Made by a program: the position numbers and the translations under genes
The notes under the pieces: model-generated
What the model saw: the letters and a program-made list of their open reading frames with translations, nothing else
What the model was told of the DNA's origin: nothing
Database searches by the model: none
Source: Dehalococcoidia bacterium
GTDB taxonomy: Bacteria; Chloroflexota; Dehalococcoidia; JACVQG01; JAHKAY01
Reading direction: 5' to 3'
NCBI GenBank assembly: GCA_030744635.1
Contig: JASLQE010000234.1
Location: 1 to 13,358 of the forward strand
DNA: 13,358 bases
In this document: piece by piece, positions 5,319 to 11,874 of the stretch
Layout: the number at the start of each line of letters is the position of its first letter
Numbering within the stretch: the stretch's first letter is position 1

Positions 5319-5343
5319 AGTGCCCGAATAAGAGGAGACGATA

Positions 5344-5655
5344 GTGGAAATACATAAACTGGCTGAAGTCCTGACGGCTGATCCCGAAAGGGTACGCCCC
5401 ACGCTGCTGCACAACTCTACACAGATGCGGGTGGTGCTGTTTGGTTTTGAGCCCGGCCAAGAGATGTCTCCCCACACCGCACCCTCTGAGATATGCTTCC
5501 AAATTGTGGAGGGGGCGGGCACCGTGCTCGTTGGCGAGGAGGAGGAGGAGGTGGGTGCCGGTGCAGTGGTCTTCTGCCCACCTGATGTGCTGCACGGTAT
5601 CAAGGCACGGCAGAGGACGATGGTGTTAGCCGTCATCGCCCCCAGTCCTCAGTAA
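5344..5655 (+). CDS. Small single-domain cupin
   Basis: A 103-residue protein that forms one beta-barrel cupin. The first motif, PGQEMSPHTAPSEICFQIVE (37-56) then GAG, keeps His44 and Glu49 but has Ala where the second His of the usual HxH stands; the second motif, GAGAVVFCPPDVLHGI (71-86), supplies His84. Three of the four usual metal ligands are thus present, enough for weak metal binding but not typical of an active dioxygenase. An acidic run (EEEEE, 65-69) sits in a turn. The start is GTG 5344, six bases after GAGGAG (5332-5337). Such cupins accompany DUF542 and hemerythrin genes in anaerobes; whether it senses a ligand or is an enzyme cannot be told. Confidence 0.82.
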   Translation: MEIHKLAEVLTADPERVRPTLLHNSTQMRVVLFGFEPGQEMSPHTAPSEICFQIVEGAGTVLVGEEEEEVGAGAVVFCPPDVLHGIKARQRTMVLAVIAPSPQ

Positions 5656-5688
5656 TAGTCCTTTCCCCTGCCCCAATGCCTCCCGTGG

Positions 5689-5697
5689 TGGTATAAT
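5689..5697 (+). promoter_or_regulatory. Extended -10 promoter just before the Crp/Fnr start codon
   Basis: TGGTATAAT gives TG (5689-5690) plus a perfect TATAAT (5692-5697); no -35 is evident at 17 bases (TGCCCC). Only nine bases separate it from the ATG at 5707, so transcription should begin about 5703-5705 and the message is nearly leaderless. Confidence 0.55.
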
Positions 5698-5706
5698 CAC
5701 GGTGGC

Positions 5707-6387
5707 ATGGTCAGCGGTGCGGGCACCCCGGCGGCAGAGCTCTCTGAGCTTCTCAGCCATATCCCATACTTTCACGGCCTCTCCCAGCAGGAGATGGATA
5801 CCATAAAGCCCTTCTTTTTCGGGGAGAACTATGACCGCCAAGAGGTGATAGTCCTGGAGGGAGAGCCCTGCAAGGCGGTCTACTTCGTGGCCTCGGGCAG
5901 CGTGAAGGTGATCAGGAACTCCCCTGAGGGGCGGGAACTGGTGCTACGCATCATGCGCAAGGATGAGACTTTCAACGAAGTGCCGGTGTTTGATGGTGGC
6001 CCAAACCCTGCCACTGTGGTAGCCCTGGAACCCATCCGTCTCTATGCCATCCCCGTCGATAAGATGGGGGAAATCATACGCCTTTACCCCCAAGTCGCTA
6101 TGAACATTTTGCGTATATTCGGTCACCGGCTGCGTCAGATGGTCACTCTTGCAGAGGACCTGTCCTTCCGCCATGTCATGGGCCGCCTGGCCAAGGTGCT
6201 GCTGGAGAATGTGGTGGATAGGGAGGATGGTCCCCGGCTCACACAGCAGGACATGGCCGCCATGGTAGGCACCGCACGCGAGATGGTAAGCCGGTCCCTA
6301 CGCAGCCTAGAGGATATGGGGGCCATCAAAAGCGAGGGACGCTCACTGAGAATCTTAAACCCAGATTTGCTGCGGGACTTACTTTAG
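5707..6387 (+). CDS. Crp/Fnr-family transcriptional regulator
   Basis: A 226-residue regulator: cyclic-nucleotide-type sensory barrel (about 15-125), the long dimerisation helix (about 127-155) and a winged-helix HTH (about 158-222). The barrel has the loop EGEPCKAVYFVASGSVKVIR (51-70). Only one cysteine (Cys55) is present, so it cannot hold the four-Cys Fe-S cluster of FNR. The cAMP-contact pattern of E. coli Crp is also not evident (FNEVPVFDGGPNPATVVALE, 89-108, lacks the GELxL...RSA form), so the signal may be heme/NO as in DNR-type members, or something else. The recognition helix TAREMVSRSL has Arg191, Glu192 and Arg196 in the R-E-x-x-x-R spacing that reads TGTGA in Crp. ATG 5707 has no proper ribosome site, but the promoter implies near-leaderless translation. 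It probably controls the adjoining small-protein cluster. Confidence 0.9.
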   Translation: MVSGAGTPAAELSELLSHIPYFHGLSQQEMDTIKPFFFGENYDRQEVIVLEGEPCKAVYFVASGSVKVIRNSPEGRELVLRIMRKDETFNEVPVFDGGPNPATVVALEPIRLYAIPVDKMGEIIRLYPQVAMNILRIFGHRLRQMVTLAEDLSFRHVMGRLAKVLLENVVDREDGPRLTQQDMAAMVGTAREMVSRSLRSLEDMGAIKSEGRSLRILNPDLLRDLL

Positions 6388-6434
6388 CACAAATATCACA
6401 TACAGGCCGCTCTCTTTGCGTTATCTTTAGGCTG

Positions 6435-7208
6435 ATGAGATTTTTTGATGCCCACCTGCACGCCGATTGCCGCAGCTCCGAAGAGATAGAGACTATGGCC
6501 CTTTTCGGCACCGAGGCGGCGGTGACTTTGGCGGTAGGGGCCGGCTTTAGCGCATCGGCCTCCATGCTGGACTACTGGGACAGGCTGATGAGGGCCGAAC
6601 CGCGCCGGGCGGCGCGCTACTCGCTCCGTTTAGGAACAGGGCTGGGGCTACATCCCGTCACCGCTAACGGGGATTACCGGGAGGCCCTGGAGGACCTGCC
6701 CACTTGGCTGGCCCTGTTGGGTGTGGTGGCAATGGGGGAACTGGGACTGGAGACGGGTTCAGCGCAGGAGGCGGCTTTGGTACAGGCCCAGCTAACTATC
6801 GCCAAGCAGGTGGGGCTGCCTGTGGTGCTGCACACCCCAGAGGAGAACCGGCTCGCCGTCACCCACCAGCTACTGGAAATAGTGGGGCAGGCAGCCCTGG
6901 CGCCGGCAGTGGTGCTGGTGGACCATGTGGCCGAGGATACCTTTGAAACGGTGCGGGCCTCGGGTTGCTGGATAGGGCTCACCGTTCATCCCCGAAGTCT
7001 CACACCTCAGCGGGCGGCCCTGCTGCTGGAGCGCTACGGCCCGGAGCGAGTGATGCTCAGTTCCGATGTGGGCCGGGACCCGGCTGACCTCTGGTCACTA
7101 CCCCGCACCGCTTTGGAATGCCGCAGGCTGGGGTTGGGGGAGGTGGCCCAGCCTGCGTTTTACGACAATGCCTGCAATTTCTACGGCTTCGACGGCCCCC
7201 GCTGGTAG
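6435..7208 (+). CDS. TatD-like metal-dependent hydrolase
   Basis: A 257-residue amidohydrolase-fold protein of the TatD group. The metal ligands are in the expected order: His7 and His9 (FDAHLHAD), Glu102 (MGELGLE), His133 (VVLHTP), His164 (LVDHV) and Asp211 (LSSDVG); GLHP (71-74) is also typical. Family members are DNases or other phosphoesterases; the substrate here is unknown. The sequence is more divergent in its first third than classical TatD/YcfH proteins. The ATG at 6435 has only AGG (6430-6432) as a ribosome site; a weak -10-like TTATCT (6421-6426) is nearby, so it may be read from its own near-leaderless message or by run-on from the Crp/Fnr gene 47 bases earlier. Confidence 0.82.
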   Translation: MRFFDAHLHADCRSSEEIETMALFGTEAAVTLAVGAGFSASASMLDYWDRLMRAEPRRAARYSLRLGTGLGLHPVTANGDYREALEDLPTWLALLGVVAMGELGLETGSAQEAALVQAQLTIAKQVGLPVVLHTPEENRLAVTHQLLEIVGQAALAPAVVLVDHVAEDTFETVRASGCWIGLTVHPRSLTPQRAALLLERYGPERVMLSSDVGRDPADLWSLPRTALECRRLGLGEVAQPAFYDNACNFYGFDGPRW

Positions 7209-7233
7209 CCGACAGGAGGCCAGGCCCTCTACC

Positions 7234-8001
7234 TTGATACCCAAGGAGTATGGCGCCTGGGCTATGCTGCTTATGCCCCTGGTAATGGCATTGGGTGTGG
7301 TGGGGATGGGTCTCTCAGGACTAATCTATTCCATGGTGGTGGTGGGCCTGTACCTGGCACGGTACCCTGTGGAACTGGCGGTGAGGCGGCGCTCCGTTCC
7401 GGGGTTGAGGCGGTGGTTTCTCATATATGCGTCGGTTACCGGGGCGCTGGGGGTATTTCTGATAGCAGGTTACAGCCTGTGGGGGCTGGTGCCCCTGATA
7501 TGGGTGGCCATATTTGTGTTCGGCCTCTACATGTGGCTCATACGGCGGCGGTCGGAACGCACCGCTCCCGCCGAGCTGGTGCTGGTGGCCGGACTATCAC
7601 TGACGGCAGCCGGTGCGGTATATGTGAGACTGGGCGACTGGACCTCGTTGGCCCTGTGGCTTTGGCTGCTGGCAGCACTCTATTCTGGTAGCAGCATTTT
7701 CTTCGTGCGGATGATGGTACGCAGGCCGGTGCGTGGACGGGCTTCCCTGTCACGCCGGCTGAAGCTGGGGAGGAGGGCTGTGCTCTACCAGGTCCTGTTA
7801 TGGGCCGCCGTGCTGGCTATGGCTATCTCCGGGGCTGTCCCGTCACTGGTTTCTGTGGCCTTCATGCCCCTTCTGGCCAAGGTTGTGCTGGGGCTGTTGG
7901 CTGTGGGCGGACGTCCTCGGATTCGAGTGCTGGGCTTTATGGAGGTAGGTCATACCGTCATATTCGCTATCCTGATGGTTACGGCTTACCGCTGGCTTTA
8001 G
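7234..8001 (+). CDS. YwiC-like integral membrane protein
   Basis: About 255 residues with some eight hydrophobic helices. The N-terminal PKEYGAWAMLLMPL is the hallmark of the YwiC-like family, which is named from a Bacillus subtilis gene beside anaerobic nitrate-respiration genes; no biochemical role is known. The start is uncertain. An AGGAGG (7214-7219) directly after the TatD stop favours TTG 7234, which gives the usual short N-terminus, but its 14-base spacing is long. ATG 7168 would give 22 extra residues of low complexity, overlap TatD by 41 bases and have no ribosome site. It is very probably co-transcribed with the TatD-like gene. Confidence 0.75.
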   Translation: MIPKEYGAWAMLLMPLVMALGVVGMGLSGLIYSMVVVGLYLARYPVELAVRRRSVPGLRRWFLIYASVTGALGVFLIAGYSLWGLVPLIWVAIFVFGLYMWLIRRRSERTAPAELVLVAGLSLTAAGAVYVRLGDWTSLALWLWLLAALYSGSSIFFVRMMVRRPVRGRASLSRRLKLGRRAVLYQVLLWAAVLAMAISGAVPSLVSVAFMPLLAKVVLGLLAVGGRPRIRVLGFMEVGHTVIFAILMVTAYRWL

Positions 8002-8022
8002 TGCCCCCCCTCTTGCGTAATC

Positions 8023-8051
8023 TTTACAAGGTCGCTGGATATCGTTAAAAT
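8023..8051 (+). promoter_or_regulatory. Sigma70-type promoter of the acyl-CoA synthetase operon
   Basis: TTTACA (8023-8028) and TAAAAT (8046-8051) are separated by 17 bases, one mismatch each from consensus. The start would be near 8058, giving an 80-base leader to the ATG at 8138. The leader contains several short G-rich tracts but no riboswitch I can recognise. Confidence 0.65.
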
Positions 8052-8137
8052 ATGCGCTAGAGAGGGACAAGGCCGCAGATAACAACGGTGGGGGAATGTA
8101 GGAGGCGGTACCCTCTTTCTGTTGACAGGAGAGTGGT

Positions 8138-8833
8138 ATGAGCCAGCATTCGGTGTTGAGCAGAGCAAGGCAGGAGGGAAGGGGACAGCTTACCGAGGTA
8201 GAGGCCAAGGACTGGCTGCGGGAGGCGGGATTCCCGGTGGTAGAGACCCGGCTGGCCCGCTCCAGGGCCGGGGCCGTGACCTTGAGCCGAGAGACCGGAT
8301 TCCCGGTGGTGCTCAAGATAGCTTCACCGCAGGTTATCCACAAAAGCGATGCCGGTGGAGTCAAGCTGGGCCTCAACAGCCAGAGTGCCGTTGCCCGGGC
8401 CTACCGGGAGATAATGGCCTCAGTGGCGGATAAACACCCTGATGCCAGCCTGGAGGGGGTCTCAGTGCAGAGAATGGCCCCGCCTGGTGTTGAGGTCATC
8501 ATGGGCATGAGCAAAGACCCCCAGTTTGGTCCTGTGCTTATGTTCGGGCTGGGAGGCATCTGGGTGGAGCTGCTCAAAGATGTCGCTTTTCGTATAGTCC
8601 CCCTGTTGCCAAGGGATGCCAGGGAGATGATAAGAGAGATAAAGGGCTTTCCCCTGCTAGAAGGCTACCGGGGTAGCCCCCCCGTCCACCTGCCCACCCT
8701 TGAGGAGATGCTATTGCAGCTCTCCAGCTTCGTGGAGGCCAATCCGGAGATTGGGGAGTTGGACTTGAACCCCGTGTTCGCATATCCGGACGGTGCTACG
8801 GTGGCTGACGCCCGTATCATCTTGGAAGGCTAA
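8138..8833 (+). CDS. ADP-forming acetyl/acyl-CoA synthetase, beta subunit (ATP-grasp)
   Basis: A 231-residue ATP-grasp subunit of NDP-forming acyl-CoA synthetase (ACD), which makes ATP from acyl-CoA, ADP and phosphate, or runs in reverse. Landmarks: GFPVVLKI with Lys60 for nucleotide binding, VIHKSDAGGV (67-76) with His68 as the second phospho-histidine site of ACDs, GVEVIMGMSKDPQFGPVLMF (117-136) with Glu119, and ELDLNPV (207-213) with the Mg-binding Asp209 and Asn211. Length matches the separate beta subunit of Pyrococcus-type enzymes, not the ~700-residue fusion common in bacteria. AGGAG (8127-8131) precedes the ATG. The stop is three bases from the alpha-subunit gene, so the two are translated together. 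Acyl specificity cannot be read from sequence. Confidence 0.9.
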   Translation: MSQHSVLSRARQEGRGQLTEVEAKDWLREAGFPVVETRLARSRAGAVTLSRETGFPVVLKIASPQVIHKSDAGGVKLGLNSQSAVARAYREIMASVADKHPDASLEGVSVQRMAPPGVEVIMGMSKDPQFGPVLMFGLGGIWVELLKDVAFRIVPLLPRDAREMIREIKGFPLLEGYRGSPPVHLPTLEEMLLQLSSFVEANPEIGELDLNPVFAYPDGATVADARIILEG

Positions 8834-8836
8834 TTT

Positions 8837-10243
8837 ATGAACGGCTTGGAACGGGCCTTTAACCCCAGAACCGTGGTGGTGGTGGGTGACAAAAAGGGAC
8901 AGGGCTTCTTCTGGCTGAAGAGCCTCAAGAGCTTCCAGGGGCAGGTCTTCTCTGTCCAAATTGACCCCAACGAAATACCCCTTATTGAAGAGTTGGGCTA
9001 TACCAACTACCCCTCTTTGATGGATGTGCCGGGTGAGGTGGACTATGTGATTGTATCTGTACCCCGGGTGGCTGCTTTGTCGGTGGTGCGGGACTGTATT
9101 CGTAAAAAGGTGGGGGGGGCAACGCTGTTCACCTCGGCCTTTGCCGAGACCGGCACCGAGGAGGGGCGGGACGCTCAGGAAGAGTTGGGTCGGGTGGCCC
9201 GCGAGGGAGGGCTGACCCTCATCGGCCCTAACTGCATGGGAATCTTCCATCCCAAAATCGGCCTCCGGTTTAGCGTGGAGCAGTATTTTGGTGAAGGGGG
9301 CCGGGTGGGCTTCATCTCCCAGAGCGGTGCCCATGTAGGCCAGATGGCTGTGGTGGGCGCTTTGCATGGAGTGCGCCTTTCCAAAGGGGTCAGCTTTGGC
9401 AACGCCGTGGTGATGGACAGTACGGCATACTTGGAGTATTTGGACAAGGACGAAGAGACGGACATCATCGGCATGTACCTGGAAGGCTTGAAAGATGGTG
9501 GTGGTCTCTTCAGACTGCTACGGGAGGTAGTCCGCCGCAAGCCGGTGGTGGTATGGAAGGGTGGAGAGACGGAGGATGGCCGGCGGGCCGTCATGTCCCA
9601 CACCGCGTCCCTCACGCGCTCCCCGCAGGTATGGGAAGCCGCTTTGCGGCAGACGGGTGCCATACCTGTGCGGAATCTGGAGGAGATGGTGGACACCGTA
9701 AAAGGTCTGCTTTATCTCAAACCCCCCTTCGGAGACCGTATGGGCATTGTGGCCCTCAGCGGGGGGCAGTCCGTGGTGGTCAGCGATGCTTTTGCCCGGG
9801 CCGGACTCAAAGTGCCTCCCCTTTCCCCGACATCGTACAAGGAGCTGGAGGCTTTCTTCAGCGTAGTGGGCGCCAGCTATCGCAACCCCTTTGATGTGAG
9901 CTGGCAGCTTCCCTTGGATAGCCTGAGGCGCATACTGGATATCTTGGAGAGGGACCCCAATATTGACAATATCGCTATTGAAGTCTCCGGCCCTTTCCTG
10001 GCCCGGCGCTGGGAGTCCCGCTCGGAGTTCATAGGCGAGCTGATGGGGATGCTGGTAGAGTTCCGGGAGCAGTGGCCCAAGCCACTGCTGGTGATGTTGA
10101 CCCCGGTGCAGCAAGAGGCCATAGCGATGGAGGGCCGCGCTGAGTTTAACCGTGTGGGACTGCCCAGCTATTCCAGTTTTGACCGGGCTGCCCAGTCCCT
10201 AAAAAAGGTGATTGACTACCACAGATTCCTTAGCGAGGCGTAG
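8837..10243 (+). CDS. ADP-forming acetyl/acyl-CoA synthetase, alpha subunit
   Basis: A 468-residue alpha subunit: CoA-binding Rossmann domain (about 1-125), then two succinyl-CoA-synthetase-like flavodoxin domains. GPNCMG (130-135) and SQSGAHVG (161-168) bind CoA. The phospho-histidine is His255 in SHTASLTRSPQVWEAALRQT (254-273), where most relatives read SHTGALAG; the Gly-to-Ala and Arg changes after the His are unusual. The second half has the expected ALSGGQSVVVSDA (about 309-321) and NPFDVS. Length is right for a stand-alone alpha chain. GGAAGG lies just before the beta stop and serves the ATG at 8837. With the beta chain it should form an alpha2beta2 cytosolic enzyme for energy conservation from acyl-CoA. 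Confidence 0.9.
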   Translation: MNGLERAFNPRTVVVVGDKKGQGFFWLKSLKSFQGQVFSVQIDPNEIPLIEELGYTNYPSLMDVPGEVDYVIVSVPRVAALSVVRDCIRKKVGGATLFTSAFAETGTEEGRDAQEELGRVAREGGLTLIGPNCMGIFHPKIGLRFSVEQYFGEGGRVGFISQSGAHVGQMAVVGALHGVRLSKGVSFGNAVVMDSTAYLEYLDKDEETDIIGMYLEGLKDGGGLFRLLREVVRRKPVVVWKGGETEDGRRAVMSHTASLTRSPQVWEAALRQTGAIPVRNLEEMVDTVKGLLYLKPPFGDRMGIVALSGGQSVVVSDAFARAGLKVPPLSPTSYKELEAFFSVVGASYRNPFDVSWQLPLDSLRRILDILERDPNIDNIAIEVSGPFLARRWESRSEFIGELMGMLVEFREQWPKPLLVMLTPVQQEAIAMEGRAEFNRVGLPSYSSFDRAAQSLKKVIDYHRFLSEA

Positions 10244-10245
10244 GC

Positions 10246-11493
10246 ATGAACAGAAGGCGTGTGGTCATAACCGGGCTGGGGGCGGTGACCCCCTTGGCGG
10301 TGGGGGTGGAGGCGAGCTGGCGGGCGCTTTGCGCCGGGAAATCAGGCATTGGGCACGTTACCCGGTTCGATGCTACGTCCTTCAAATGCAAGGTGGCCGG
10401 CGAGGTGAATGACTTCCACCCTGAGGACTTCATCCACGATGCCAAATTTAAACGCCGCCTGGACCGGTTTATACATTTCGCTGTGGCCTGTTCCAGCATG
10501 GCATTGGAGGACAGCCGCCTGGTAATTGACTCCAGCAACAGTGAACGGGTGGGTGTGGTACTGGGCTCCGCGGTGGGGGCGAGGGGGACCGGTGAGTCCG
10601 CTCATGAGATGGTGCTGGACGGCCATGCGGACCGGGTATCCCCGTTCTTTCTGGTCAATATTACCCCCAATATGGGGGCCGGTGTGGTGGCCATACTAAC
10701 GGGGGCGCGGGGAGTTCACCACTGTCTGTCCGATGCCTGTGCCACGGGCACAAACTCCCTGGGGCTGGCTATGCGGGTAATCCAGTACGATGAGGCTGAC
10801 GCCGTTATTGCTGGCGCGGCGGATTCCGGCCTTACCCCTACGGTGTATGCCGGGCTGGAGGCTACCGGGGCTACAACCCGCCGCAATCAATCACCGGAGA
10901 AGGCCAGCCGGCCCTTTGATGCGGACAGGGATGGTATGGTATGCGCCGAGGGAGGGGCGGTGGTTATCCTGGAGGAACTGGGGCATGCCTTGAGACGGGG
11001 CGCCCGGATTTATGCTGAGGTGTTGGGGTATGGCAGCAATGTAGACGCCTTCCATGTCACCTCTCCTTCAACGTTGGGGGAAGGCCCGGCGCAATGTATG
11101 GGCCTAGCCCTTAAAGATTCCGGTATAGAACCCCAACAGGTGGACTATGTAAACGCCCACGGCACTTCCACCGTGGCCAACGATGTTGCGGAGACCTGTG
11201 CCATAAAGAAGGTCTTTGGGGGCCATGCTAACAAACTAGCGGTAAGCTCCAACAAGTCCATGACCGGACACATGTGGGGGGCGGCGGGTACGGTTGAGGC
11301 TGTCTTCTCCGTCCTCACCATCAGGGATGGCATCATCCCACCTACCATCAACTACGAACACCCGGACCCGGAATGCGACCTTGACTATGTGCCCAACGAA
11401 TCCCGGAGGGCACAGGTCAAGATTGCCATGTCCAACTCCTTCGGCTTTGGTGGCATCAACGGCTGCTTGGTGATAAAGCAGTTTGAGGAGTAG
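10246..11493 (+). CDS. fabF: Beta-ketoacyl-[ACP] synthase II (FabF type)
   Basis: A 415-residue condensing enzyme of the KAS I/II class, which extends acyl-ACP with malonyl-ACP. The Cys-His-His triad is complete: Cys165 (DACATG), His305 (NAHGTST) and His342 (SMTGHMWGAAG) with Lys337 before it. RRVVITGLGAVTPL opens the protein and NSFGFGGINGCLV closes it, as in full-length FabF (about 412 residues). The sequence before the nucleophile is LSDACATG instead of the usual STACATG. It starts two bases after the stop of the ACD alpha gene and has no promoter of its own, so it is the last gene of that operon. No ACP, FabG, FabZ or malonyl transferase gene is nearby, so it could be the housekeeping FabF or a specialised condensing enzyme tied to the synthetase. 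Confidence 0.9.
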   Translation: MNRRRVVITGLGAVTPLAVGVEASWRALCAGKSGIGHVTRFDATSFKCKVAGEVNDFHPEDFIHDAKFKRRLDRFIHFAVACSSMALEDSRLVIDSSNSERVGVVLGSAVGARGTGESAHEMVLDGHADRVSPFFLVNITPNMGAGVVAILTGARGVHHCLSDACATGTNSLGLAMRVIQYDEADAVIAGAADSGLTPTVYAGLEATGATTRRNQSPEKASRPFDADRDGMVCAEGGAVVILEELGHALRRGARIYAEVLGYGSNVDAFHVTSPSTLGEGPAQCMGLALKDSGIEPQQVDYVNAHGTSTVANDVAETCAIKKVFGGHANKLAVSSNKSMTGHMWGAAGTVEAVFSVLTIRDGIIPPTINYEHPDPECDLDYVPNESRRAQVKIAMSNSFGFGGINGCLVIKQFEE

Positions 11494-11506
11494 GGCCTGT
11501 GCCCTA
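11491..11506. terminator. Short perfect hairpin spanning two convergent stop codons
   Basis: TAGGGC (11491-11496), loop CTGT, GCCCTA (11501-11506): a six-pair perfect stem. Its left arm begins with the fabF stop TAG and its right arm is the TAG stop of the minus-strand remnant. It lacks a T-run on the plus side, so termination strength is doubtful. Confidence 0.35.
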
Positions 11507-11857
11507 TGGGGCATCACTTTCCAGGGTGAGTACCCCCCGGTCCACCTTTAGTCGGAGTTTGCCCAGGGGCAGGTCACGGGGGAGCAGTTGCTTCAGTCCG
11601 GCCTCCAAAAGTCCGCTAAACCGGCCAGCTATCGCCCCGGGCAGAGGTAACCGGCACAGGTAGACTTCTTCAATGACCACCCTGAGTTTGCCCTACTGAA
11701 TGCCGGTCCTGGCGGCCACATCAAGGGAGGTGTGATAGCCCAGGGCCACTACCCGCGAGGCTATCAGTATGCGTTTGGGCTGCAGTACCACATTGAGGTA
11801 TTCCACCACGAAGGGCGTACCTGCGCCTCCATTTTTTGACGGATGTGAGGAAGCCGC
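11504..11857 (-). pseudogene. 5'-truncated DUF2993-like gene with an internal stop
   Basis: On the minus strand, codons from 11857 down to a TAG at 11506-11504 form one reading frame broken once by TAG at 11695-11693. Before the stop it reads GAGTPFVVEYLNVVLQPKRI then LIASRVVALGYHTSLDVAAR; after it GKLRVVIEEVYLCRLPLPGA and a C-terminal LPLGKLRLKVDRGVLTLE. The alternation of strands, the PLPGAIAGRFSGLLEAGLKQ helix and the final RVxxGxLxL strand match the second half of DUF2993 (LmeA-like lipid-binding) proteins, which are secreted or envelope-associated. Roughly the first half and any signal peptide are missing; the frame begins after a TGA at 11860-11858, only 15 bases from the rpoD stop. The nonsense codon could come from CAG by one C-to-T change. 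This accounts for the whole gap 11494-11874. Confidence 0.6.
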
Positions 11858-11874
11858 TCACAGCAAGACGGGGG

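Noticed and set aside
8224..8312. Repeated GGATTCCCGGTGGT in the ACD beta gene
   Set aside because: Both copies encode GFPVV at two positions where ATP-grasp ACD subunits normally have GhPVx; it is protein-driven, not a DNA repeat element.
8711..9367. Open frame of 218 codons on the minus strand
   Set aside because: It spans the beta-alpha junction of the acyl-CoA synthetase on the opposite strand and shows no domain pattern.
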